From: Blastocladiella emersonii ATCC 22665
Taxonomy: Eukaryota; Blastocladiomycota; Blastocladiomycetes; Blastocladiales; Blastocladiaceae
NCBI GenBank assembly: GCA_025594325.1
Contig: JANHCV010000018.1
Coordinates: 149,279-213,278 of the forward strand
Length of the DNA: 64,000 nucleotides
Direction of reading: 5' to 3'
The position numbers and the translations under genes were made by a program. The stretch's first letter is position 1; each line of letters begins with the position of its first letter. Below, piece by piece: positions 34,159-47,479 of this stretch. A model generated the notes under the pieces. It saw nothing but the letters and a program-made list of their open reading frames with translations, ran no database searches and had not been told where the DNA came from.

Positions 34159-37100
34159 CCGCGGCCCAAGCGGCTCTTGTTGCAGATCCCTCCGTCCGAC
34201 TTTGGTTGCTCGGTTCCCCAAGGCACATTCGGTGATGTGACTAGACCAAGGATCGGCGCAGTCGACGCAAGTCCAGTGGCACCAGGTGTTTGCGCGCGGT
34301 ACTGACCCATCCACTTTCTCTCGTTCTGACCACGATGAAACGCATGATCCGCCACTGAATGGCGCTGACGCACAAAAGAAAAAGAAAAAGAAGGAGAAAA
34401 ACAAAATATAGGGAAACGCAAAAAGAAGAACGTCCGCACAAAAAGATGGAAAAACATCTGACGAACCTCACAGGCCATGCCCAATACCACAGCACTGCCA
34501 CTGGTCCATTGGCATGTCCTCGCGCTCTAGCTGGTCACGCCAGCGTGTCTCTCTGCTCGGTCTCTCTTTACTGCTCTTCGTTCGCTCTCTTAGCTCGCTG
34601 CTCGAGCTCGCTCTCTCTTCGCCTCGTTCGCCCATCTCTCTCGTACTCCCCTCTCCTCCCACAATTCTTCCCCCTATGCTCCTCGACGTGCACGGTCCGG
34701 GCTTGTCGTACTGCGGCTTGCCCACAAAAAGGCTGCTGCCCGTTGCACAGTGGATATTCTGGTTGCAGTCCACAACCGCAGTTAAGGAATAAATGCATTG
34801 GTTCCAAAAAAAAGAGGGTTCCGAGCAGCTCCTCTGTCTATCCGCGTGAAACCACTCACCCGCTGACGGACGTACACCGCGCACCGTGCAGCGCGCACAG
34901 CACACAGCGCCCGACGCACCCCGCGGTGCGCACACGGCGCAAACGGCCACCCTGGTGTCACACACACTCGCATGAACGGCAGGCATGCAAGGCGTCCTCA
35001 ACTCAACAATGATTTATCATCCAGGCTTGCTACTCGCTCCAACGGGTGCGCCTGCCTGCCCTCCCGGTGCCGTTGATTGATTGATGGGTGCGCCAGCCCC
35101 TGTTGCCAGCCAAGTGGCAAGCAACACCACAGCACCTGCGTCGCCCTGGCCACCGTACCTTGGAAACAGCGTAGCAGCCGTACTGCTTCACAGGGCTGCA
35201 GAGGGCTGGCTGCGGAGGGCTGAGGCGGCAGGGCTCCTGCTGCAGGAAGGAGACAGTGCTGGGGCCAAGGAGTGCTAGGGACGACAAACTGAATGGTGAA
35301 TGACCCACACACCACATGCTCCTGGCAGGAGAGCGTGTGGGCGTGCGGGCCTGTGTCCGTGCGTGCCTGTGTCCGTGCGTGCCTGGATTAGACCTCCATC
35401 ACAAGCGCCAAGTGACCAAGTGACCAAGGTGACCAAGTGACCAAGGTGACCAAGGTGACCACGGTGACCAAGGTGACCAAGTGACACACAAGCACCAAGC
35501 TAGGGTGGCCGGGCGGCCATGGAACGTACTGCATGGGTACCAATACCGTGGACTGGCCGCGGCCATTAATCGCAGCACAGCCCTGCCTGGCTCAGGACGC
35601 GGCGGGCGTGGGAGGCGGGCAGGGTAGATAGGTAGCAGCAGCAGGACCTGGCTAGCTGGCTGTCAAACAGCACGAGTGAAGGGGTGCGTGAGGGAGGGTG
35701 TGTTGAATGAATGGATGGGTGGATGCAGGCAGACCTTCATACGTGTCGTGCGTGATGAGGATTGGCTGGCCACCATCCACCCACCAACGCCATGGCATGG
35801 CTGCGGGTGTCGCTGCGTGCGCCTTGGCGGGTGGTAGTGGAGCTAAAGTGGTGTCGTGGGGCTCTTGGGGTCCCCTTTCCTTCCTGTCTGGCCTAGGTGG
35901 GTGGGTGGGTGGGCGGACGTAGCGCGCATGCGGGCGGGCAAGCTAGGAACGTTGCTCACGCAATGGATCATGTATTTCATGGAACGTAGTCTGGACAGCA
36001 GAGAGGGGGATGTCCGGCCCAATCGGACCCTCCACGAATCACAATATGCACGCAATGAATTGACCGATGATAGGGCCGTACCAAACCAGCCACGTAGACA
36101 ATTGTCATGGTAGTCGAACAAAACCATATTCAAATCTTTGACTACACGCTTGTCCAGCTAGCCAGGGACCCATAAATCACAGTATCGACCCAACTAAATA
36201 TTTGACAACGGAAAGATAGTAAACCAGCCTCGTACATAATTGTCATGGTACTCAAACAAAACCATATTCAAAACCTTGACTTCCCGCATGTCCAGCTGGC
36301 CAGGGACCCATAAATCACAGTATCAAACCGACAAAGTATCTGACAACAGAAATATGGTAAAACAGCCACGCGGATAATTGTCATGGTACTCAATCAAAAC
36401 CATATTCAAATCTTTGCTTTCCTGCATGTCCAGCTGGTTGAGGACCCATAAATCGTAACGTCAAAGCAACAGTATATCTGACCATAGAAGTATAGTAAAC
36501 CAGCCACTCTGGCAACTGTCATGGTACTCAAACAAAACCATACTCAAATCTTCGACTTCCCACATGTCCAGCAGGTTGGACACCCATAAATCACAGTATC
36601 AAACCAACGAAATATCTGACCACATGAGTATATATAACCGACCGCGTAGGTAATTGTCTTGATACTCAAACAAAACCATATTCAAATCTTTCACTTCCCG
36701 CTTGTCCAGCTAGCCAGGGACCCATAAATCACAGTATCACAGCAACGCAATATCTGACCAAAGAAATATCGTAAACCAGGCACGTAGATAATTGTCATGG
36801 TACTCAAACAAAACCATAGTCAAATCTTCGAGTGCCCCATGTCCAGGTGGGCAAGGGCCTATAAATCACAGTATTGAACCAAGAAAACACCTGACTGACG
36901 ATCGGGATGTATCAAACCCGCCACGCTGATAATTGTCATGGTACTCAAACATAACCATACTCAGCCAAATCTTCGCATACCCTCACGTCCAGGTGGGCGA
37001 GGAACCAAAGCGCCAGATATTCAAATCTACCGCTTTGTGCACACTCCACTAGCCAACTCTTCGATCCCCTAATAATGGAGCCCGTCGTCAAAGTGCACGG

Positions 37101-37478
37101 TCCAATCAACTAAGTAAACAGCCAACCTGCCAGCCTGCCAACCTGCCAGCCTGCCAGCCTGCCAACCTGCCAACCTGTCAACCTGCCACCTTGCCTACCT
37201 GCTATCCGAACACCCACACCGCCTCGCAAGTCATTGGGGGCCCGCGCTCTCTGGTTGCCGTCCCAGCCAACAAACGAATGAATGATGAGCCCTGGCAGCC
37301 TGGCAGCCTGCCACACTGACAGCCTGACTGACAGCGCCCACCCAGTAGATATTATCTATCTCGTAGGTAGTCTGGGACGACTTTGTTAGTCAATACACGA
37401 CCAGTCTCCTCCTGGCTGCCGGCTCTGCTGTCCACTCCAAGTCCTGCATGATGATGGGCCAAGGAGGGTTCCGAGCAG
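34159..37478. repeat. Array unit 9 (3320 bp), class A
   Basis: Same length class as unit 1: no 34-bp insert, class A sub-repeats, 10 GCCARCCT copies, GTGGGCGAGG. It differs in carrying the TATAGGG/AAAAAG purine-tract allele that marks the right part of the array. Tail base A. Confidence 0.95.
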
Positions 37479-40400
37479 CCGCGGCCCAAGCGGCTCTTGT
37501 TGCAGATCCCTCCGTCCGACTTTGGTTGCTCGGTTCCCCAAGGCACATTCGGTGATGTGACTAGACCAAGGATCGGCGCAGTCGACGCAAGTCCAGTGGC
37601 ACCAGGTGTTTGCGCGCGGTACTGACCCATCCACTTTCTCTCGTTCTGACCACGATGAAACGCATGATCCGCCACTGAATGGCGCTGACGCACAAAAGAA
37701 AAAGAAAAAGAAGGAGAAAAACAAAATATAGGGAAACGCAAAAAGAAGAACGTCCGCACAAAAAGATGGAAAAACATCTGACGAACCTCACAGGCCATGC
37801 CCAATACCACAGCACTGCCACTGGTCCATTGGCATGTCCTCGCGCTCTAGCTGGTCACGCCAGCGTGTCTCTCTGCTCGGTCTCTCTTTACTGCTCTTCG
37901 TTCGCTCTCTTAGCTCGCTGCTCGAGCTCGCTCTCTCTTCGCCTCGTTCGCCCATCTCTCTCGTACTCCCCTCTCCTCCCACAATTCTTCCCCCTATGCT
38001 CCTCGACGTGCACGGTCCGGGCTTGTCGTACTGCGGCTTGCCCACAAAAAGGCTGCTGCCCGTTGCACAGTGGATATTCTGGTTGCAGTCCACAACCGCA
38101 GTTAAGGAATAAATGCATTGGTTCCAAAAAAAAGAGGGTTCCGAGCAGCTCCTCTGTCTATCCGCGTGAAACCACTCACCCGCTGACGGACGTACACCGC
38201 GCACCGTGCAGCGCGCACAGCACACAGCGCCCGACGCACCCCGCGGTGCGCACACGGCGCAAACGGCCACCCTGGTGTCACACACACTCGCATGAACGGC
38301 AGGCATGCAAGGCGTCCTCAACTCAACAATGATTTATCATCCAGGCTTGCTACTCGCTCCAACGGGTGCGCCTGCCTGCCCTCCCGGTGCCGTTGATTGA
38401 TTGATGGGTGCGCCAGCCCCTGTTGCCAGCCAAGTGGCAAGCAACACCACAGCACCTGCGTCGCCCTGGCCACCGTACCTTGGAAACAGCGTAGCAGCCG
38501 TACTGCTTCACAGGGCTGCAGAGGGCTGGCTGCGGAGGGCTGAGGCGGCAGGGCTCCTGCTGCAGGAAGGAGACAGTGCTGGGGCCAAGGAGTGCTAGGG
38601 ACGACAAACTGAATGGTGAATGACCCACACACCACATGCTCCTGGCAGGAGAGCGTGTGGGCGTGCGGGCCTGTGTCCGTGCGTGCCTGTGTCCGTGCGT
38701 GCCTGGATTAGACCTCCATCACAAGCGCCAAGTGACCAAGTGACCAAGGTGACCAAGTGACCAAGGTGACCAAGGTGACCACGGTGACCAAGGTGACCAA
38801 GTGACACACAAGCACCAAGCTAGGGTGGCCGGGCGGCCATGGAACGTACTGCATGGGTACCAATACCGTGGACTGGCCGCGGCCATTAATCGCAGCACAG
38901 CCCTGCCTGGCTCAGGACGCGGCGGGCGTGGGAGGCGGGCAGGGTAGATAGGTAGCAGCAGCAGGACCTGGCTAGCTGGCTGTCAAACAGCACGAGTGAA
39001 GGGGTGCGTGAGGGAGGGTGTGTTGAATGAATGGATGGGTGGATGCAGGCAGACCTTCATACGTGTCGTGCGTGATGAGGATTGGCTGGCCACCATCCAC
39101 CCACCAACGCCATGGCATGGCTGCGGGTGTCGCTGCGTGCGCCTTGGCGGGTGGTGTTGGTGGGTGGTGTTGGTGGGTGCTGTGGTGGTAGTGGAGCTAA
39201 AGTGGTGTCGTGGGGCTCTTGGGGTCCCCTTTCCTTCCTGTCTGGCCTAGGTGGGTGGGTGGGTGGGCGGACGTAGCGCGCATGCGGGCGGGCAAGCTAG
39301 GAACGTTGCTCACGCAATGGATCATGTATTTCATGGAACGTAGTCTGGACAGCAGAGAGGGGGATGTCCGGCCCAATCGGACCCTCCACGAATCACAATA
39401 TGCACGCAATGAATTGACCGATGATAGGGCCGTACCAAACCAGCCACGTAGACAATTGTCATGGTAGTCGAACAAAACCATATTCAAATCTTTGACTACA
39501 CGCTTGTCCAGCTAGCCAGGGACCCATAAATCACAGTATCGACCCAACTAAATATTTGACAACGGAAAGATAGTAAACCAGCCTCGTACATAATTGTCAT
39601 GGTACTCAAACAAAACCATATTCAAAACCTTGACTTCCCGCATGTCCAGCTGGCCAGGGACCCATAAATCACAGTATCAAACCGACAAAGTATCTGACAA
39701 CAGAAATATGGTAAAACAGCCACGCGGATAATTGTCATGGTACTCAATCAAAACCATATTCAAATCTTTGCTTTCCTGCATGTCCAGCTGGTTGAGGACC
39801 CATAAATCGTAACGTCAAAGCAACAGTATATCTGACCATAGAAGTATAGTAAACCAGCCACTCTGGCAACTGTCATGGTACTCAAACAAAACCATACTCA
39901 AATCTTCGACTTCCCACATGTCCAGCAGGTTGGACACCCATAAATCACAGTATCAAACCAACGAAATATCTGACCACATGAGTATATATAACCGACCGCG
40001 TAGGTAATTGTCTTGATACTCAAACAAAACCATATTCAAATCTTTCACTTCCCGCTTGTCCAGCTAGCCAGGGACCCATAAATCACAGTATCACAGCAAC
40101 GCAATATCTGACCAAAGAAATATCGTAAACCAGGCACGTAGATAATTGTCATGGTACTCAAACAAAACCATAGTCAAATCTTCGAGTGCCCCATGTCCAG
40201 GTGGGCAAGGGCCTATAAATCACAGTATTGAACCAAGAAAACACCTGACTGACGATCGGGATGTATCAAACCCGCCACGCTGATAATTGTCATGGTACTC
40301 AAACATAACCATACTCAGCCAAATCTTCGCATACCCTCACGTCCAGGTGGGCAAGGAACCAAAGCGCCAGATATTCAAATCTACCGCTTTGTGCACACTC

Positions 40401-40840
40401 CACTAGCCAACTCTTCGATCCCCTAATAATGGAGCCCGTCGTCAAAGTGCACGGTCCAATCAACTAAGTAAACAGCCAACCTGCCAGCCTGCCAACCTGC
40501 CAGCCTGCCAGCCTGCCAGCCTGCCAACCTGCCAACCTGTCAACCTGCCACCTTGCCTACCTGCTATCCGAACACCCACACCGCCTCGCAAGTCATTGGG
40601 GGCCCGCGCTCTCTGGTTGCCGTCCCAGCCAACAAACGAATGAATGATGAGCCCTGGCAGCCTGGCAGCCTGCCACACTGACAGCCTGACTGACAGCGCC
40701 CACCCAGTAGATATTATCTATCTCGTAGGTAGTCTGGGACGACTTTGTTAGTCAATACACGACCAGTCTCCTCCTGGCTGCCGGCTCTGCTGTCCACTCC
40801 AAGTCCTGCATGATGATGGGCCAAGGAGGGTTCCGAGCAG
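37479..40840. repeat. Array unit 10 (3362 bp), hybrid
   Basis: A hybrid: it has the 34-bp GT-rich insert and 11 GCCARCCT copies of units 2-8, but class A sub-repeats and the TATAGGG/AAAAAG purine tract of the right block. It is the first unit with GTGGGCAAGG instead of GTGGGCGAGG. Tail base A. Confidence 0.95.
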
Positions 40841-43800
40841 CCGCGGCCCAAGCGGCTCTTGTTGCAGATCCCTCCGTCCGACTTTGGTTGCTCGGTTCCC
40901 CAAGGCACATTCGGTGATGTGACTAGACCAAGGATCGGCGCAGTCGACGCAAGTCCAGTGGCACCAGGTGTTTGCGCGCGGTACTGACCCATCCACTTTC
41001 TCTCGTTCTGACCACGATGAAACGCATGATCCGCCACTGAATGGCGCTGACGCACAAAAGAAAAAGAAAAAGAAGGAGAAAAACAAAATATAGGGAAACG
41101 CAAAAAGAAGAACGTCCGCACAAAAAGATGGAAAAACATCTGACGAACCTCACAGGCCATGCCCAATACCACAGCACTGCCACTGGTCCATTGGCATGTC
41201 CTCGCGCTCTAGCTGGTCACGCCAGCGTGTCTCTCTGCTCGGTCTCTCTTTACTGCTCTTCGTTCGCTCTCTTAGCTCGCTGCTCGAGCTCGCTCTCTCT
41301 TCGCCTCGTTCGCCCATCTCTCTCGTACTCCCCTCTCCTCCCACAATTCTTCCCCCTATGCTCCTCGACGTGCACGGTCCGGGCTTGTCGTACTGCGGCT
41401 TGCCCACAAAAAGGCTGCTGCCCGTTGCACAGTGGATATTCTGGTTGCAGTCCACAACCGCAGTTAAGGAATAAATGCATTGGTTCCAAAATAAAGAGGG
41501 TTCCGAGCAGCTCCTCTGTCTATCCGCGTGAAACCACTCACCCGCTGACGGACGTACACCGCGCACCGTGCAGCGCGCACAGCACACAGCGCCCGACGCA
41601 CCCCGCGGTGCGCACACGGCGCAAACGGCCACCCTGGTGTCACACACACTCGCATGAACGGCAGGCATGCAAGGCGTCCTCAACTCAACAATGATTTATC
41701 ATCCAGGCTTGCTACTCGCTCCAACGGGTGCGCCTGCCTGCCCTCCCGGTGCCGTTGATTGATTGATGGGTGCGCCAGCCCCTGTTGCCAGCCAAGTGGC
41801 AAGCAACACCACAGCACCTGCGTCGCCCTGGCCACCGTACCTTGGAAACAGCGTAGCAGCCGTACTGCTTCACAGGGCTGCAGAGGGCTGGCTGCGGAGG
41901 GCTGAGGCGGCAGGGCTCCTGCTGCAGGAAGGAGACAGTGCTGGGGCCAAGGAGTGCTAGGGACGACAAACTGAATGGTGAATGACCCACACACCACATG
42001 CTCCTGGCAGGAGAGCGTGTGGGCGTGCGGGCCTGTGTCCGTGCGTGCCTGTGTCCGTGCGTGCCTGGATTAGACCTCCATCACAAGCGCCAAGTGACCA
42101 AGTGACCAAGGTGACCAAGGTGACCACGGTGACCAAGGTGACCAAGTGACACACAAGCACCAAGCTAGGGTGGCCGGGCGGCCATGGAACGTACTGCATG
42201 GGTACCAATACCGTGGACTGGCCGCGGCCATTAATCGCAGCACAGCCCTGCCTGGCTCAGGACGCGGCGGGCGTGGGAGGCGGGCAGGGTAGATAGGTAG
42301 CAGCAGCAGGACCTGGCTAGCTGGCTGTCAAACAGCACGAGTGAAGGGGTGCGTGAGGGAGGGTGTGTTGAATGAATGGATGGGTGGATGCAGGCAGACC
42401 TTCATACGTGTCGTGCGTGATGAGGATTGGCTGGCCACCATCCACCCACCAACGCCATGGCATGGCTGCGGGTGTCGCTGCGTGCGCCTTGGCGGGTGGT
42501 AGTGGAGCTAAAGTGGTGTCGTGGGGCTCTTGGGGTCCCCTTTCCTTCCTGTCTGGCCTAGGTGGGTGGGTGGGTGGGCGGACGTAGCGCGCATGCGGGC
42601 GGGCAAGCTAGGAACGTTGCTCACGCAATGGATCATGTATTTCATGGAACGTAGTCTGGACAGCAGAGAGGGGGATGTCCGGCCCAATCGGACCCTCCAC
42701 GAATCACAATATGCACGCAATGAATTGACCGATGATAGGGCCGTACCAAACCAGCCACGTAGACAATTGTCATGGTAGTCGAACAAAACCATATTCAAAT
42801 CTTTGACTACACGCTTGTCCAGCTAGCCAGGGACCCATAAATCACAGTATCGACCCAACTAAATATTTGACAACGGAAAGATAGTAAACCAGCCTCGTAC
42901 ATAATTGTCATGGTACTCAAACAAAACCATATTCAAAACCTTGACTTCCCGCATGTCCAGCTGGCCAGGGACCCATAAATCACAGTATCAAACCGACAAA
43001 GTATCTGACAACAGAAATATGGTAAAACAGCCACGCGGATAATTGTCATGGTACTCAATCAAAACCATATTCAAATCTTTGCTTTCCTGCATGTCCAGCT
43101 GGTTGAGGACCCATAAATCGTAACGTCAAAGCAACAGTATATCTGACCATAGAAGTATAGTAAACCAGCCACTCTGGCAACTGTCATGGTACTCAAACAA
43201 AACCATACTCAAATCTTCGACTTCCCACATGTCCAGCAGGTTGGACACCCATAAATCACAGTATCAAACCAACGAAATATCTGACCACATGAGTATATAT
43301 AACCGACCGCGTAGGTAATTGTCTTGATACTCAAACAAAACCATATTCAAATCTTTCACTTCCCGCTTGTCCAGCTAGCCAGGGACCCATAAATCACAGT
43401 ATCACAGCAACGCAATATCTGACCAAAGAAATATCGTAAACCAGGCACGTAGATAATTGTCATGGTACTCAAACAAAACCATAGTCAAATCTTCGAGTGC
43501 CCCATGTCCAGGTGGGCAAGGGCCTATAAATCACAGTATTGAACCAAGAAAACACCTGACTGACGATCGGGATGTATCAAACCCGCCACGCTGATAATTG
43601 TCATGGTACTCAAACATAACCATACTCAGCCAAATCTTCGCATACCCTCACGTCCAGGTGGGCAAGGAACCAAAGCGCCAGATATTCAAATCTACCGCTT
43701 TGTGCACACTCCACTAGCCAACTCTTCGATCCCCTAATAATGGAGCCCGTCGTCAAAGTGCACGGTCCAATCAACTAAGTAAACAGCCAACCTGCCAGCC

Positions 43801-44151
43801 TGCCAACCTGCCAGCCTGCCAGCCTGCCAGCCTGCCAACCTGCCAACCTGTCAACCTGCCACCTTGCCTACCTGCTATCCGAACACCCACACCGCCTCGC
43901 AAGTCATTGGGGGCCCGCGCTCTCTGGTTGCCGTCCCAGCCAACAAACGAATGAATGATGAGCCCTGGCAGCCTGGCAGCCTGCCACACTGACAGCCTGA
44001 CTGACAGCGCCCACCCAGTAGATATTATCTATCTCGTAGGTAGTCTGGGACGACTTTGTTAGTCAATACACGACCAGTCTCCTCCTGGCTGCCGGCTCTG
44101 CTGTCCACTCCAAGTCCTGCATGATGATGGGCCAAGGAGGGTTCCGAGCAG
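40841..44151. repeat. Array unit 11 (3311 bp)
   Basis: First unit with the 17-bp-shorter GTGACCAAG block. No 34-bp insert, class A sub-repeats, 11 GCCARCCT copies, TATAGGG/AAAAAG purine tract, tail base T, GTGGGCAAGG. Confidence 0.95.
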
Positions 44152-47100
44152 CCGCGGCCCAAGCGGCTCTTGTTGCAGATCCCTCCGTCCGACTTTGGTT
44201 GCTCGGTTCCCCAAGGCACATTCGGTGATGTGACTAGACCAAGGATCGGCGCAGTCGACGCAAGTCCAGTGGCACCAGGTGTTTGCGCGCGGTACTGACC
44301 CATCCACTTTCTCTCGTTCTGACCACGATGAAACGCATGATCCGCCACTGAATGGCGCTGACGCACAAAAGAAAAAGAAAAAGAAGGAGAAAAACAAAAT
44401 ATAGGGAAACGCAAAAAGAAGAACGTCCGCACAAAAAGATGGAAAAACATCTGACGAACCTCACAGGCCATGCCCAATACCACAGCACTGCCACTGGTCC
44501 ATTGGCATGTCCTCGCGCTCTAGCTGGTCACGCCAGCGTGTCTCTCTGCTCGGTCTCTCTTTACTGCTCTTCGTTCGCTCTCTTAGCTCGCTGCTCGAGC
44601 TCGCTCTCTCTTCGCCTCGTTCGCCCATCTCTCTCGTACTCCCCTCTCCTCCCACAATTCTTCCCCCTATGCTCCTCGACGTGCACGGTCCGGGCTTGTC
44701 GTACTGCGGCTTGCCCACAAAAAGGCTGCTGCCCGTTGCACAGTGGATATTCTGGTTGCAGTCCACAACCGCAGTTAAGGAATAAATGCATTGGTTCCAA
44801 AATAAAGAGGGTTCCGAGCAGCTCCTCTGTCTATCCGCGTGAAACCACTCACCCGCTGACGGACGTACACCGCGCACCGTGCAGCGCGCACAGCACACAG
44901 CGCCCGACGCACCCCGCGGTGCGCACACGGCGCAAACGGCCACCCTGGTGTCACACACACTCGCATGAACGGCAGGCATGCAAGGCGTCCTCAACTCAAC
45001 AATGATTTATCATCCAGGCTTGCTACTCGCTCCAACGGGTGCGCCTGCCTGCCCTCCCGGTGCCGTTGATTGATTGATGGGTGCGCCAGCCCCTGTTGCC
45101 AGCCAAGTGGCAAGCAACACCACAGCACCTGCGTCGCCCTGGCCACCGTACCTTGGAAACAGCGTAGCAGCCGTACTGCTTCACAGGGCTGCAGAGGGCT
45201 GGCTGCGGAGGGCTGAGGCGGCAGGGCTCCTGCTGCAGGAAGGAGACAGTGCTGGGGCCAAGGAGTGCTAGGGACGACAAACTGAATGGTGAATGACCCA
45301 CACACCACATGCTCCTGGCAGGAGAGCGTGTGGGCGTGCGGGCCTGTGTCCGTGCGTGCCTGTGTCCGTGCGTGCCTGGATTAGACCTCCATCACAAGCG
45401 CCAAGTGACCAAGTGACCAAGGTGACCAAGTGACCAAGGTGACCAAGGTGACCACGGTGACCAAGGTGACCAAGTGACACACAAGCACCAAGCTAGGGTG
45501 GCCGGGCGGCCATGGAACGTACTGCATGGGTACCAATACCGTGGACTGGCCGCGGCCATTAATCGCAGCACAGCCCTGCCTGGCTCAGGACGCGGCAGGC
45601 GTGGGAGGCGGGCAGGGTAGATAGGTAGCAGCAGCAGGACCTGGCTAGCTGGCTGTCAAACAGCACGAGTGAAGGGGTGCGTGAGGGAGGGTGTGTTGAA
45701 TGAATGGATGGGTGGATGCAGGCAGACCTTCATACGTGTCGTGCGTGATGAGGATTGGCTGGCCACCATCCACCCACCAACGCCATGGCATGGCTGCGGG
45801 TGTCGCTGCGTGCGCCTTGGCGGGTGGTAGTGGAGCTAAAGTGGTGTCGTGGGGCTCTTGGGGTCCCCTTTCCTTCCTGTCTGGCCTAGGTGGGTGGGTG
45901 GGTGGGCGGACGTAGCGCGCATGCGGGCGGGCAAGCTAGGAACGTTGCTCACGCAATGGATCATGTATTTCATGGAACGTAGTCTGGACAGCAGAGAGGG
46001 GGATGTCCGGCCCAATCGGACCCTCCACGAATCACAATATGCACGCAATGAATTGACCGATGATAGGGCCGTACCAAACCAGCCACGTAGACAATTGTCA
46101 TGGTAGTCGAACAAAACCATATTCAAATCTTTGACTACACGCTTGTCCAGCTAGCCAGGGACCCATAAATCACAGTATCGACCCAACTAAATATTTGACA
46201 ACGGAAAGATAGTAAACCAGCCTCGTACATAATTGTCATGGTACTCAAACAAAACCATATTCAAAACCTTGACTTCCCGCATGTCCAGCTGGCCAGGGAC
46301 CCATAAATCACAGTATCAAACCGACAAAGTATCTGACAACAGAAATATGGTAAAACAGCCACGCGGATAATTGTCATGGTACTCAATCAAAACCATATTC
46401 AAATCTTTGCTTTCCTGCATGTCCAGCTGGTTGAGGACCCATAAATCGTAACGTCAAAGCAACAGTATATCTGACCATAGAAGTATAGTAAACCAGCCAC
46501 TCTGGCAACTGTCATGGTACTCAAACAAAACCATACTCAAATCTTCGACTTCCCACATGTCCAGCAGGTTGGACACCCATAAATCACAGTATCAAACCAA
46601 CGAAATATCTGACCACATGAGTATATATAACCGACCGCGTAGGTAATTGTCTTGATACTCAAACAAAACCATATTCAAATCTTTCACTTCCCGCTTGTCC
46701 AGCTAGCCAGGGACCCATAAATCACAGTATCACAGCAACGCAATATCTGACCAAAGAAATATCGTAAACCAGGCACGTAGATAATTGTCATGGTACTCAA
46801 ACAAAACCATAGTCAAATCTTCGAGTGCCCCATGTCCAGGTGGGCAAGGGCCTATAAATCACAGTATTGAACCAAGAAAACACCTGACTGACGATCGGGA
46901 TGTATCAAACCCGCCACGCTGATAATTGTCATGGTACTCAAACATAACCATACTCAGCCAAATCTTCGCATACCCTCACGTCCAGGTGGGCAAGGAACCA
47001 AAGCGCCAGATATTCAAATCTACCGCTTTGTGCACACTCCACTAGCCAACTCTTCGATCCCCTAATAATGGAGCCCGTCGTCAAAGTGCACGGTCCAATC

Positions 47101-47479
47101 AACTAAGTAAACAGCCAACCTGCCAGCCTGCCAACCTGCCAGCCTGCCAGCCTGCCAGCCTGCCAACCTGCCAACCTGTCAACCTGCCACCTTGCCTACC
47201 TGCTATCCGAACACCCACACCGCCTCGCAAGTCATTGGGGGCCCGCGCTCTCTGGTTGCCGTCCCAGCCAACAAACGAATGAATGATGAGCCCTGGCAGC
47301 CTGGCAGCCTGCCACACTGACAGCCTGACTGACAGCGCCCACCCAGTAGATATTATCTATCTCGTAGGTAGTCTGGGACGACTTTGTTAGTCAATACACG
47401 ACCAGTCTCCTCCTGGCTGCCGGCTCTGCTGTCCACTCCAAGTCCTGCATGATGATGGGCCAAGGAGGGTTCCGAGCAG
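44152..47479. repeat. Array unit 12 (3328 bp)
   Basis: Long GTGACCAAG block without the 34-bp insert; class A; 11 GCCARCCT copies; TATAGGG/AAAAAG; tail base T. Carries CGCGGCAGGCG where other units have CGCGGCGGGCG, a variant shared only with unit 17. Confidence 0.95.
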